Part shown: positions 34,846-44,023 of the stretch, one piece after another | Position numbering within the stretch: position 1 is the first letter of the stretch | Layout: each line of letters starts with the position of its first letter | NCBI RefSeq assembly: GCF_009811755.1 | Contig: NZ_BLIV01000003.1 | Coordinates: 310,001 to 374,000, forward strand | DNA from: Roseobacter cerasinus | GTDB taxonomy: Bacteria > Pseudomonadota > Alphaproteobacteria > Rhodobacterales > Rhodobacteraceae | Length of the DNA: 64,000 bases | Reading direction: 5' to 3' | Position numbers and translations under genes: made by a program | Notes under the pieces: model-generated | The model's database searches: none | What the model was told of the DNA's origin: nothing | The model's input: the letters and a program-made list of their open reading frames with translations, nothing else

Positions 34846-35402
34846 CTCAGTCCGGCGCGTTGTCTTTATTGGTGTGACATGACACCCCGACTGAAGCTCT
34901 CGCGGTCAGTGTGATTTGTACCGCGCGGGCCAATCGCGCTCAACTTACTCCAAGTTAGATAAACCGCGCCTGGTTTGTCCGAGGCTCCGCCTGCTAACGA
35001 ACAACTATTCACCAGACGTGCGCGCACGTGCTGTGCGGATGGTCTTGGATGGTGAGCCATGGGAACGCCATTGGTTGGAGCAGCAATGGCGCCCCAATCT
35101 GCCGTGTTTTGCCGATTGCCCCAGCCACGTTCCATGATCATTTGGCAAGGCGCGCTGACCCTTTACGCCTTTCGGATCGCGCCAAGCGTGACGAAGACCG
35201 AAAGCCACATTGGAAGGGGTCGATTGGTTCAACAAACGCCGACTGCTGGAACTCACCGCGAACATCCCGCCAGCGGAAGCCGCCGCGAACTTCCATGCCA
35301 CTCTGGAAAGATCAGCCTCCGGAACACCAGGCCAGGTTCAGTTGGGACGCGCGCACACAACAAGGCTTTGACGTTGCCGGCATCTGTGGCACATCCCAGC
35401 TT
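34846..35402. mobile_element. Decayed IS3-family element upstream of glnE
   Basis: Three transposase fragments lie in order but with pieces missing. One is an OrfA N-terminal piece (NNYSPDVRARAVRMVLDGEP, 35000-35058). Two are OrfB pieces: CRVLPIAPATFHDHLARRADP with its extension (35100-35207) and DWFNKRRLLELTANIPPAEA with its extension (35210-35311). The catalytic core is gone, so it is dead. The last frame runs open into glnE. No flanking inverted repeats were found. Confidence 0.8.
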
Positions 35403-38192
35403 ATGAGTTTGGCCAGTCTCCTGACCCGTTGCCCACGCCCGTTCGACCCTGACCGGGGCCGTGAGGTTGCCGCCGCTGTCCCGGAGCTTGGGCCGGAGCT
35501 GCGGGCGCTGGTTGAGGGGGCTGCAGGCTCCAGCCCCTATCTCGCCGGGCTGGTGGAGAAAGAAACGCTGTGGTTGGCCGAAGCGCTGACACAACCGGAT
35601 CACACATTGACCCAATTGTTGAAAAGCTCTGCCGAGGCGGGAGCCGATGGGTTGGCGCCGACCCTCAGGCAAGCAAAGCGGCGTGTCGCGCTTCTGACGG
35701 CGCTGGCTGATCTTGGGGGCGCCTGGTCGCTGGAGAAGGTGACCGGTGCGCTGACCGATTTCGCCGATGCCGCATGTCAGGCTGCCTTGCGTGCGGGCCT
35801 GGCGGTGCAGATCCGGCGCGGAAAGCTGCCCGGAAAGACGGACTCCGATCTCAAGGATGCGGCTGGCATGTGTGTGCTGGCCATGGGGAAGATGGGCGCG
35901 CGTGAGCTGAATTACTCCTCCGATATCGACCTGATCTGCCTCTTTGACGAGCGCCGCTTTGACCCCGATGAGTTTTACGATGCGCGGTCGAGCTTTGTGC
36001 GCGCCACGCGGGCCATGACCGCGACACTCAGCGAGATCACGCCCGATGGCTATGTGTTTCGCACGGACCTGCGCTTGCGGCCGGACCCGGCCGTCACCCC
36101 GGTCTGCATCGCGATGGAGGCCGCGGAGCGGTACTATGAAAGCCTTGGCCGAACTTGGGAGCGTGCGGCCTACATCAAGGCGCGCGTCGCGGCAGGGGAT
36201 CAGCGCGCCGGAGCCCGGTTTCTGGAGGATCTGTCGCCTTTTGTCTGGCGCCGCCATCTTGATTTTGCGGCGATCCAGGATGCGCATGACATGCGGCTTG
36301 CGATCCGCCAGCACAAAGGCCTTGGCGGCCCGATCACCTTGCCGGGGCACAATATGAAACTGGGTCGCGGTGGCATTCGCGAGATCGAGTTCTTCACCCA
36401 GACGCGGCAGCTGATTGCAGGCGGGCGCGACGTCGATCTGCGCAGGCCCGGCACGGTGGCAGGTCTGCATGCGTTGGCCGCCAAAGGCTGGGTTCCGCAG
36501 GAGACGGTTGAGATGCTCTCCGATCACTATGTCGCTCACCGGACCGTCGAACACCGTTTGCAAATGGTACATGACGCCCAGACCCATAGCCTGCCGCGCA
36601 ATGGTGAGGGGTTTGACCGCCTGGCCTGCCTGATGGACCGGGAACGCAACGCCCTTGAGGAAGAACTGCTGGCGCGTCTGCAACAGGTGCATGACACGAT
36701 GGAGCAGTTCTTTGCCCCCTCGAAACCAGATCCGGCCCCCGTGGAGCAAGCGATGCAGAGCGATGTGCATGCCCGCTGGAACAGCTATCCTGCCCTGCGG
36801 AGCGAACGTAGCCGCGCCATCTTTGAGCGTCTGCGCCCCGACCTTCTGGCGCGTCTGTCCGGTTCGGCCCGTCCGGAGGAGGCGCTGCTTGCTTTTGATG
36901 GATTCCTCGCCGGATTGCCCGCGGGAGTGCAGCTGTTTTCGCTGCTGGAGGCCAACCCACATCTGACCGATCTGCTCATCGATATTACCACCACCTCGCC
37001 TGAGCTTGCACAGTATCTGTCGCGGAATGCCGGGGTGTTTGATGCGGTCATCGGTGGCGATTTCTTTACGGATTGGCCAGGACAGGCTGGTTTGGAGCCT
37101 CTGCTGCGCCAACGCGTGAAGGCAGAGGCTGACTACGAAGCGCAGCTGGACGCGGTGCGCCGCTGGTCAAAGGAGTGGCATTTCCGGATTGGTGTGCATC
37201 TTTTGCGCGGCCTGATCGCGCCGGAGGTTGCGTCCCGCCAATATGCTGATCTCGCGCGGGCGGTGCTGACGGTGCTTTGGCCCGCTGTGGTGGCGCAGTT
37301 CGCCATTCGGCACGGGCCGCCACCCGGGCGGGGCGCTGTGGTGTTGGGCATGGGGTCGTTGGGGGCAGGTCATCTGAACGCCGGGTCTGATCTTGATCTG
37401 ATTATGATTTATGACCCATTGGATTTTGAGGCTTCAACCGGGGATAAGCCGCTGGCGACGCGACCTTATTATGCACGCCTCACGCAGGCGCTGATCACGG
37501 CGCTGACCGCGCCGATGGCGCAAGGGCGGCTTTATGCGGCGGACATGCGCCTGCGCCCCTCCGGCAATCAGGGGCCCGTGGCGACAAGCTGGCCGGCGTT
37601 TCAGAGCTATCAGCGCGAGCAGGCCTGGGTCTGGGAGCATCTGGCCCTGACGCGGGCGCGGGTGGTGGCTGGACCGGCAGATCTGGCCGCTGATATCGAA
37701 GCCTTTCGCCAGGAGCTGATTGCGCTGCCACGCGACAAAGCGGCGGTGTTGTCCGAAGTGGTCGATATGCGAGACCGGCTTCGCGCAGCCAAGGCGCCGC
37801 AAGGATTGTGGGATGTGAAGAACGGGGCCGGACGTCTGCAAGAGATCGAACTTCTGGCTCAGGCGGGGGGTCTCCTGCAGGGGGATGCAAGCGGCAGCAT
37901 CGCCTCAGGCCTTGCTGCTGCTGTCGCTGCAGGCGTGCTGGATGACGCATCGGGGCAGGCGCTGACCGCGCATTATGCCTTTTACTTCCGGGTGCATCAG
38001 CTTGCGCGGCTGCTGTCGGATCAGCCACTGTCGGCAGAGACCGTCGGCCCGGCAGGCCGCGTGCTGTTGACCCGGATTTTTGAGGCAGAGAGCATGGACG
38101 CATTGGAAACCCGCCTATCGGACAGCTATGCTGCCTCGGCAGCGCTGTTGGATACCGCTTTGACGACGGGAGGACCTGATGAAGGGGGATGA
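35403..38192 (+). CDS. glnE: Bifunctional glutamine synthetase adenylyltransferase/deadenylyltransferase
   Basis: A 929-residue enzyme with two nucleotidyltransferase domains that adenylylate or deadenylylate glutamine synthetase in response to PII and glutamine. The N-terminal domain has MGKMGARELNYSSDIDLICLFD, here seen as GARELNYSSDIDL. The C-terminal one has GMGSLGAGHLNAGSDLDLIMIYD, here GHLNAGSDLDLIM. The reading frame is open upstream into the IS3 relic. ATG 35403 (MSLASLLTR) is preferred because homologues begin here and the upstream translation is transposase debris. There is no strong ribosome site, so the relic may have altered expression. Confidence 0.92.
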   Translation: MSLASLLTRCPRPFDPDRGREVAAAVPELGPELRALVEGAAGSSPYLAGLVEKETLWLAEALTQPDHTLTQLLKSSAEAGADGLAPTLRQAKRRVALLTALADLGGAWSLEKVTGALTDFADAACQAALRAGLAVQIRRGKLPGKTDSDLKDAAGMCVLAMGKMGARELNYSSDIDLICLFDERRFDPDEFYDARSSFVRATRAMTATLSEITPDGYVFRTDLRLRPDPAVTPVCIAMEAAERYYESLGRTWERAAYIKARVAAGDQRAGARFLEDLSPFVWRRHLDFAAIQDAHDMRLAIRQHKGLGGPITLPGHNMKLGRGGIREIEFFTQTRQLIAGGRDVDLRRPGTVAGLHALAAKGWVPQETVEMLSDHYVAHRTVEHRLQMVHDAQTHSLPRNGEGFDRLACLMDRERNALEEELLARLQQVHDTMEQFFAPSKPDPAPVEQAMQSDVHARWNSYPALRSERSRAIFERLRPDLLARLSGSARPEEALLAFDGFLAGLPAGVQLFSLLEANPHLTDLLIDITTTSPELAQYLSRNAGVFDAVIGGDFFTDWPGQAGLEPLLRQRVKAEADYEAQLDAVRRWSKEWHFRIGVHLLRGLIAPEVASRQYADLARAVLTVLWPAVVAQFAIRHGPPPGRGAVVLGMGSLGAGHLNAGSDLDLIMIYDPLDFEASTGDKPLATRPYYARLTQALITALTAPMAQGRLYAADMRLRPSGNQGPVATSWPAFQSYQREQAWVWEHLALTRARVVAGPADLAADIEAFRQELIALPRDKAAVLSEVVDMRDRLRAAKAPQGLWDVKNGAGRLQEIELLAQAGGLLQGDASGSIASGLAAAVAAGVLDDASGQALTAHYAFYFRVHQLARLLSDQPLSAETVGPAGRVLLTRIFEAESMDALETRLSDSYAASAALLDTALTTGGPDEGG

Positions 38193-38448
38193 GCACGATC
38201 CCAAGGGCCTGATCCTGGAGTCCTACCGCATCGCGGGGATCACCAAAGCTGAATGCCGGTCGATCTTTCTCGATTGGGCGCTCAGCCTGCCGCTGGAAGC
38301 CAAGACCGGCCCAGTGCTCAAAGCGCTTCTCGACCGCTACAAGGAGGCGCATCCCGATCATCCGATGACCGAGGTGATGACCGAAGGGTTGCAAGGCATG
38401 GCCGCCCCCCGGCGGCGTGGCGGATGGCGCGCGCGCCCGCGCAACTGA
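38179..38448 (+). CDS. Conserved small protein downstream of glnE
   Basis: An 89-residue protein of unknown function that starts inside the 3' end of glnE (14-base overlap) with GGAGG upstream, so translation is probably coupled. It is mostly helical and mildly acidic, with a LILESYRIAGITKAECRSIF N-terminal half (shown in part) and a basic RRRGGWRARPR tail that may bind nucleic acid or a partner. Placement with glnE suggests a nitrogen-control accessory, but this is inference. Confidence 0.75.
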   Translation: MKGDEHDPKGLILESYRIAGITKAECRSIFLDWALSLPLEAKTGPVLKALLDRYKEAHPDHPMTEVMTEGLQGMAAPRRRGGWRARPRN

Positions 38449-38534
38449 GGCCACGACAAGATGCTGATGCAGGGACGGGGCAGGGTGCGCGCGGCCCTTG
38501 ATCCTATGGCGAGCAGCTGGCACGCCCGGTTGGG

Positions 38535-38565
38535 GGAAAGAAGATCGCACACGCGATCATCTTCC
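38535..38565 (+). terminator. Hairpin after the glnE operon
   Basis: GATCGC-ACAC-GCGATC (38543-38558), extended by imperfect AAG/CTT and GGAA/TTCC pairing. No T run follows, so if it terminates it needs Rho or acts as a 3' stabiliser. Confidence 0.4.
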
Positions 38566-38633
38566 GGCTTTGTGGTCCGGCAACTGCCCACTCCGTACTT
38601 TCACATAAGCCCTGAACCGACTAGAGGGTCACC

Positions 38634-39851
38634 ATGACTGTAGTTTGCTCTTCCTCCGCCGCTGAGGCTTTGCCGATTGTCCGGCTGAAACCAAAGGCAA
38701 ATGCCCGTGCGCTCAGGCGCGGCTTCCCTTGGGTTTATGCCAATGAACTGGTGACCGATCGGCGCACCAAGGCGCTTGCGCCCGGCACCCCGGCCGTCCT
38801 GCAGGATGATGCGCGCCGCCCGCTGGGGTTGGTGGGGGTCAACCCCAGGTCAAAGATCATCGCGCGGATGCTGGACACGCGCCCCACCGCTGTGTTGGAT
38901 CAGATATGGTTCGAGGTGCGGCTGGCCCGCGCACTGGCCCTGCGGGCGCAGCTGTTTGACAAACCCTACTACCGTCTGGTGCATGCCGAAGCTGATGGTC
39001 TGCCGGGTGTGATCATCGACCGGTTTGGAGACCTCTGTGTGATCCAGCCGAACGCGGCCTGGGCCGAGCGGCTGCTGGACCCGTTGACTGCAGCACTGCA
39101 ATCGGTGACCGGTGTGCAAACGGTGCTGAAAAATGCCTCAGGGCGCACCCGTGGTCTGGAAGGGTTGGATGATCAGTCCGGTGGTCTTGCGGGGGAGATG
39201 CCGGATGGCCCTCTGCCGGTGCCGATGAACGGCGCGACCTATATGGCTGATGTGACCGGTGGTCAGAAGACGGGGCTTTTCTTTGATCAGCGCCCCAACC
39301 ACGCCTTTGCGGGCGGGTTGGCGCGGGGTGCGCGGGTGCTGGATGTGTTCAGCCATGTGGGCGGGTTCTCGCTCGCCGCGCTGGCGGCCGGGGCCGAACG
39401 GGCGCTGGCTGTGGATGCCTCGCAGACAGCCCTTGATCTGGCGCAGGCAGGGGCCGCTGCGATGCAGGCGGAGGGCCGATTTGCGACTCGGCAGGGAGAT
39501 GCCTTTGACGTGCTCACAGCGCTCGGCGCCGAGGGCGCGCAGTTCGACCTGGTGATCTGTGATCCTCCGGCTTTTGCGCCGTCGCGCCCGGCGCTGGATG
39601 CCGGGTTGCGCGCCTATGAGCGGATTGCACGTCTCGCAGCCCCGTTGGTTGCGGAAAACGGTATTTTGGGCCTCTGCTCCTGCTCGCACGCGGCGGATCT
39701 GACGGCGTTTCGCGGCGCTTGCGTCCGGGGAATCGGCCGGGTCGGGCGCCGCGCCACGCTGATCCATACAGGCTTTGCCGGGCCCGATCATCCGCAGCTG
39801 CCGCAGCTTGCGGAAAGCGGCTATCTGAAATCACTTTTTTTCCGGGTGTGA
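38634..39851 (+). CDS. RlmI-like class I SAM-dependent RNA methyltransferase
   Basis: A 405-residue protein. Residues 15-95 form a PUA-like RNA-binding domain (KPKANARALRRGFPWVYANEL). Residues 100-230 are the central EEHEE-like region with the DQRPNH entry. Residues 240-405 form the Rossmann methyltransferase, with SAM-binding VLDVFSHVGGFSLAALAAGA and the catalytic-loop CDPPAFA followed by the LCSCSH cysteine segment of m5C RNA enzymes. RlmI methylates C1962 of 23S rRNA in E. coli; the same or a nearby site is likely. A PIN-domain gene follows after three bases, a pairing known in Rhodobacteraceae. Confidence 0.85.
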   Translation: MTVVCSSSAAEALPIVRLKPKANARALRRGFPWVYANELVTDRRTKALAPGTPAVLQDDARRPLGLVGVNPRSKIIARMLDTRPTAVLDQIWFEVRLARALALRAQLFDKPYYRLVHAEADGLPGVIIDRFGDLCVIQPNAAWAERLLDPLTAALQSVTGVQTVLKNASGRTRGLEGLDDQSGGLAGEMPDGPLPVPMNGATYMADVTGGQKTGLFFDQRPNHAFAGGLARGARVLDVFSHVGGFSLAALAAGAERALAVDASQTALDLAQAGAAAMQAEGRFATRQGDAFDVLTALGAEGAQFDLVICDPPAFAPSRPALDAGLRAYERIARLAAPLVAENGILGLCSCSHAADLTAFRGACVRGIGRVGRRATLIHTGFAGPDHPQLPQLAESGYLKSLFFRV

Positions 39852-39854
39852 GCC

Positions 39855-40403
39855 GTGAAAATCACGCTTGACGCCTGCGTACTCTACCCGACGGTGATGC
39901 GGGAGATCCTATTGGGTGTGGCGGCCACCGGCGCGTTTCAACCGGTCTGGTCGGCGCGTATTCTTGAAGAATGGGCGCGCGCGGCACGTAAGCTCGGGCC
40001 GGACGGTGAGGCCCAGGCGCGGGGCGAGATCGCCATGCTCGGCGCGACCTGGCCCGGCGCAAAAGCGCCTGCGGCAGAGCATCTTGAAGCCCGCCTGTGG
40101 TTACCGGATCCAAATGACACGCACGTGCTGGCCACCGCTGTATCGACATCAAGTAGCGCGATTATGACATTGAATATAAAAGATTTTCCAAAGAATATCC
40201 TGGCTGAAGAAAGCGTGTTGCGTCTTACGCCCGACGAGCACTTGCATACGCTCTTTCAGAGCCATTCTGCGGAGGTTGAAGCGGCGGCAGCGCAGGTTCT
40301 GGCTGCTGCGCGACGATTGTCCGGCAAGCCTTGGGAGATGCGCGCCCTGTTGAAAAAGGCGCGCTTGCCGCGCCTTGCAAAGGCGTTGTCAAAATCGTCC
40401 TAG
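39855..40403 (+). CDS. PIN-domain protein (putative ribonuclease)
   Basis: A 182-residue PIN protein, GTG start three bases after the methyltransferase stop. Acidic metal-site residues are visible in ITLDACVLYP, LEEWARA and DPNDTHVLATA, with the late TLNIKDFP block. PIN domains cleave RNA with Mg or Mn. There is no antitoxin gene next to it, and it is co-transcribed with an rRNA methyltransferase, so a role in RNA processing is more likely than a toxin-antitoxin role. The last 70 residues are helical and basic. Confidence 0.8.
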   Translation: MKITLDACVLYPTVMREILLGVAATGAFQPVWSARILEEWARAARKLGPDGEAQARGEIAMLGATWPGAKAPAAEHLEARLWLPDPNDTHVLATAVSTSSSAIMTLNIKDFPKNILAEESVLRLTPDEHLHTLFQSHSAEVEAAAAQVLAAARRLSGKPWEMRALLKKARLPRLAKALSKSS

Positions 40404-40570
40404 AGTATCCGTTGTGCGTCAAGCGTCTTTTCGGGCAAAACGGTGACATCAAGACAGCAGCCGTTCGTACCGCGTGCAGCGGATTCTACGAAAGAGCCCA
40501 TTTTACCTAATGCTGCAAAGCGAACCAATGGCCGCTGCCAATCATTCATGCTCAATTGAGTATTTGTTCT

Positions 40571-41314
40571 TCAAAGCGAATCTGCGAGCAAAGTGACCGA
40601 TGAGAGTGTCGCTAACCCAAGCGCCCACGGACGTATGGTGCCTCTCTCAAATCGGGCAACCAACGGTCGTGCCGCAAAGAGAGTTAGAGGCACGAGCGGT
40701 GCTAGAGATGCCGCTAGCGCGAGTTGCGGAGCACGGATCAAGCCTGCAACAGCCAGCGCGCCGATTGAGAGAAACATGCCAAAACCGAAAAAGGCGTTTT
40801 GGGTCGCGGCAGATCTTCGCGCCTCGACGGTGGAGTAGAGAATAGCCATCGGTGGCGCACCAATTCCTGTCAGCGTGCCCATAACACCGCCTGTCAGGCC
40901 CGCTCCGAACAGGGTTGCTGGCGTGATCGCGATGGACAGGCCGGCCAAACTGAGCGCGACAGCAAACAGGACGATGACGCCGACCACAATTGGAAGCAAA
41001 GCTGTCCCAACGACCAGGCTGGCGATCAGGGCGGCAAGGATCGCGCCGACAAGACGACCGGCGAGACCGGGCGGTAAATCAGATCGGACAACCGCATCGC
41101 GCGCACCCAGCAAGGAGCCAATTCCGATCAGGCAACCAAGCAGCAGGATCGTCCCCGGCACCCATTCGGGGGCCACGATTGTCATGGTTGGTGCCGCAAT
41201 CATTCCGAACCCTGCACCGGAGAGCTTCTGGATCACTGTTCCGCAGACCACGGCAGCGGCGCAGATAAGCCAAAGAATAAGAGGTGGAAGAAGTTCCGTC
41301 AGCATTGGTGACAT
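40571..41314 (-). CDS. TauE/SafE-family membrane permease
   Basis: A 247-residue protein with eight hydrophobic segments. GTVIQKLSGAGFGMIAAPTMTI appears in repeat one and GAGLTGGVMGTLTGIGAPPMAI in repeat two (Gly-rich loops shown in part). It probably moves a small organic anion or sulfonate. It is 18 bases downstream of an MFS gene and transcribed with it, away from the MocR regulator. It is not closely similar to the TauE protein at 25061, so this is a separate acquisition. Confidence 0.82.
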   Translation of the reverse strand: MSPMLTELLPPLILWLICAAAVVCGTVIQKLSGAGFGMIAAPTMTIVAPEWVPGTILLLGCLIGIGSLLGARDAVVRSDLPPGLAGRLVGAILAALIASLVVGTALLPIVVGVIVLFAVALSLAGLSIAITPATLFGAGLTGGVMGTLTGIGAPPMAILYSTVEARRSAATQNAFFGFGMFLSIGALAVAGLIRAPQLALAASLAPLVPLTLFAARPLVARFERGTIRPWALGLATLSSVTLLADSL

Positions 41315-41332
41315 AGCGGAGGATCTGATTGA

Positions 41333-42502
41333 TTAGGAAGCATGAATTGAATCACGGAAGGGCGGAGCGGAGCGTTTTTTCCAAAAAATAACGATGATCG
41401 CCGTGATTGCCATCTGGACAGACGCGAAAACGATCATGGCCGACAGAAGACCGAGTATGTCCGCCAGTGCGCCGCTTGCGATCACGGGAAGCGAGAACCC
41501 GAAGTAGGCATAGACGAACAGGCCCGCCGTCGCCCGCGCACGGTCGTCCGGCGCACCCAACGAGACTTCCGCTAGGGAGGCGAGATACGTGAAGCCGTAG
41601 CTTGCCGCGCTGGTGATGCACGTGCCGATGAGAACAAATGCCAAGACCTTCAACCAGACTCCGGCCAGAAGGACGAGAAATCCGAAAGGGACCAGAACAA
41701 ACCCGAGTCCAAGCGCCCGTTCGTTGGTCATGCGGCGGGAAATCGGCTGGCAGAGAAAGCCGACGAAGATCGCAAGAAAAATGACGAAGCCCGTCCATCC
41801 GCCGAGGTTGTTCGCTGCTAGTTCTAGGGGAACAACAGCGATGGTCATCCCCGTCGTGGACCAAGCCAGCGCCATCGCCACACCGAATACCCAAGTGCCA
41901 GTAGGGAAAACCGGGAGACGTAGAAGCGATACTGGCTTAGGCCTATCGATGCGCGGCAGTCCGAGGGCGATCACGGCAAGGATCGGAGCCGCCACGAACA
42001 GGGCGATGTAGCTTGCGGGCAGAAACGTCGGTCCTTGCACAGCGAGACTGATACCGGTCGCCAGAGCGCCACCGCCGAAGCCGAGCGATGTAGCAGAAGT
42101 GACGATGAGGGCAGCATTCTTCGCGCGATCCGATCCAAGAATTTCCGTCATGTAGGCCGTCCCGGCAGTCGTCGCCAGACCGGTTCCGATCCCGAGCAGG
42201 AAGCGTGCAATCACAAGACTGGTCCAGCTCGGCACCTGCACAAGGAGCGCGGTCGCTACGGCTCCAAGGATAAGCGCAAGTGCAATTGGCTCCCGTCGCC
42301 CGATCCTATCCGATAGCCCGCCGAGCAGAAGCAGCGTTGGCATGAGACCTCCGACATAGGCCGCGAAGGCAACCGTCACCGCCGTCGCGCCGACATCACT
42401 TTCGGCTGCATAGGCATCGTAGAGCGGAGCCTGAAGGTTCACGGCGAATGTCACTGTGAACAGACCAAGGGCGAGGAGCGAAATTGGGATGATTCTGGAC
42501 AT
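41333..42502 (-). CDS. MFS transporter
   Basis: A 389-residue transporter with about twelve helices. The A-motif between helices 2 and 3 reads GGLSDRIGRREPIAL, and RFLLGIGTGLATTAGTAYM in helix 4-5 is drug/sugar-porter-like. The gene is divergent from a MocR-type regulator with an 89-base gap, so the regulator probably controls it. Export of an amine, drug or pyridoxal-related compound is possible. Codon use appears less GC-biased than in flanking core genes. Confidence 0.85.
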   Translation of the reverse strand: MSRIIPISLLALGLFTVTFAVNLQAPLYDAYAAESDVGATAVTVAFAAYVGGLMPTLLLLGGLSDRIGRREPIALALILGAVATALLVQVPSWTSLVIARFLLGIGTGLATTAGTAYMTEILGSDRAKNAALIVTSATSLGFGGGALATGISLAVQGPTFLPASYIALFVAAPILAVIALGLPRIDRPKPVSLLRLPVFPTGTWVFGVAMALAWSTTGMTIAVVPLELAANNLGGWTGFVIFLAIFVGFLCQPISRRMTNERALGLGFVLVPFGFLVLLAGVWLKVLAFVLIGTCITSAASYGFTYLASLAEVSLGAPDDRARATAGLFVYAYFGFSLPVIASGALADILGLLSAMIVFASVQMAITAIIVIFWKKRSAPPFRDSIHAS

Positions 42503-42557
42503 GGGGCGAGCCTCGAAGATTGACTTGAGACCGGAATGCCATGAGGTAATCAGTATG

Positions 42558-42573
42558 ACAATTTTTCTATTGT
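42558..42573. promoter_or_regulatory. Candidate MocR-site palindrome
   Basis: ACAAT-N6-ATTGT lies in the MFS/MocR divergent region, followed by a second imperfect pair TCTA/TAGA at 42566-42579. MocR proteins generally bind paired sites in such gaps. Confidence 0.4.
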
Positions 42574-42591
42574 ACTAGATACAGCGAGAAT

Positions 42592-43926
42592 ATGAGGAAA
42601 GCCCGATACATACGCTTGGCCGACATGCTCTCAACAGCGATCCAGGACGGCAAGCTGGCTCCGGGTACGAGACTACCGACGCATCGGGCACTTGCGGAAC
42701 AATTCAAGGTCGCCCTTGCCACGGCAACGCGCGCCTATGGGGAGCTTGAACGCAGGGGCTTGATTATCGGCGAGGCCGGTCGCGGCACGTATGTGCGCGA
42801 CCTCGGCTTGCCAACGACACTCGGTGTCCGGCAGGCCGCCAGTGACGGCCTCATCGACCTGGTATTCAACATGCCGGGTGACGCGGCCGATGCAGATATG
42901 TTGCGAGTTGGCCTCCGGCGACTTGCGACGGCGGGCGATCTAGAGGCGATGCTGCGCTACCAGCCTCACGGCGGACGGACGCACGAACGCCGGATCATCG
43001 CCGAAAGCCTCAAATCAACGCTTGGTCCCATTGACCCCGAATGCCTGCTGGTCACGTCCGGCGGCCAGCATGGACTGGCGATCATCGCCTTCGGGCTTTT
43101 CCGACGCGGTGACGCAATAGCGACCGACACCCTGACTTATCCGGGCTTCAAATCGGTCGCGGCATTGCAGGGTCTCGAACTCGTTCCGGTGGAGGGACGG
43201 GGCGGCGTGATGAACCCGGAAGATCTGGAAAGACAGTGCCGCGAACGAACGGTCCGAGCGATTTACCTGATGCCTACAGTCCATAATCCTTTGGGCTCAG
43301 TCATGGACGAAACGACGCGCCAGCGGCTGATCGAGGTTGCGCGCAAGCATGACCTTCTGGTCATCGAAGACGCTGTATATGCCTTTCTGGAGGTGGACCC
43401 GCCGCCAAGCCTCATCTCCCTCGCGCCGGAACGCACTGTTCATGTGGGAGGCTTTTCCAAAAGTCTCGCAACGGGGTTTCGCATGGGATACGTGATTGCC
43501 CCCGCGGCCCATACCGATGGACTGCTTGAGGCGATCCGGGCAACAACATGGAACGCCCCGGCGCTGATTTCCGGTCTGGTCACGGGCTGGGTGGAAGATG
43601 GAACGCTGGTCAGTTCGGAAGAAAACAGAAGACGGGACGGCGCGGAGCGCCAGCAGCTCTGCCGGACCGTTCTGGGTGGACAGTCTATCCTCTCGCACCG
43701 CTATGCAGGATTTGCTTGGTTGCCGCTCGAAAAGGGCGTGCGGGCCGAGCCTATTGTCACACGTTTGAAGGAACATGGCATTTCGGCATCCGGCGCGGAA
43801 CCTTTTGCAACGACTATCGCAGTCCCGCAGGCGCTTCGGCTTGCTTTTGGTGGGGTGCCAAACAATGAGCTGAAGGGGGTTTTTCAGGCAGTTCGAGAAG
43901 CCGTCGAGCGCGCTGCGGTGGGGTAG
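42592..43926 (+). CDS. MocR-type regulator (GntR helix-turn-helix plus aminotransferase domain)
   Basis: A 444-residue chimera. Residues 1-75 form a GntR winged helix (LPTHRALAEQFKVALATATR). Residues 95-440 form a fold type I aminotransferase domain with the cofactor lysine in HVGGFSKSLATGFRMGYVIAP and the MPTVHNPLG block. MocR proteins sense PLP or an amino compound and activate adjacent genes. Likely targets are the MFS and TauE genes on the opposite strand. An insertion sequence follows just downstream. Confidence 0.9.
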   Translation: MRKARYIRLADMLSTAIQDGKLAPGTRLPTHRALAEQFKVALATATRAYGELERRGLIIGEAGRGTYVRDLGLPTTLGVRQAASDGLIDLVFNMPGDAADADMLRVGLRRLATAGDLEAMLRYQPHGGRTHERRIIAESLKSTLGPIDPECLLVTSGGQHGLAIIAFGLFRRGDAIATDTLTYPGFKSVAALQGLELVPVEGRGGVMNPEDLERQCRERTVRAIYLMPTVHNPLGSVMDETTRQRLIEVARKHDLLVIEDAVYAFLEVDPPPSLISLAPERTVHVGGFSKSLATGFRMGYVIAPAAHTDGLLEAIRATTWNAPALISGLVTGWVEDGTLVSSEENRRRDGAERQQLCRTVLGGQSILSHRYAGFAWLPLEKGVRAEPIVTRLKEHGISASGAEPFATTIAVPQALRLAFGGVPNNELKGVFQAVREAVERAAVG

Positions 43927-44023
43927 CATATTCCGATAGCTGACGTTCGTGCATCTGCAGCGAAATAGCGTTTTGTCCCGCATCTTTCGAGTTGATGGCC
44001 GATGCGGCGAAAGAACGGTTTGC

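Noticed and set aside
35028-35402. N-terminal extension of GlnE by 125 codons
   Set aside because: The added residues are IS3 OrfB debris, and GlnE homology begins at 35403.
39855-40403. PIN protein as a toxin of a toxin-antitoxin pair
   Set aside because: No small antitoxin gene is adjacent, and it is paired with an rRNA methyltransferase gene.
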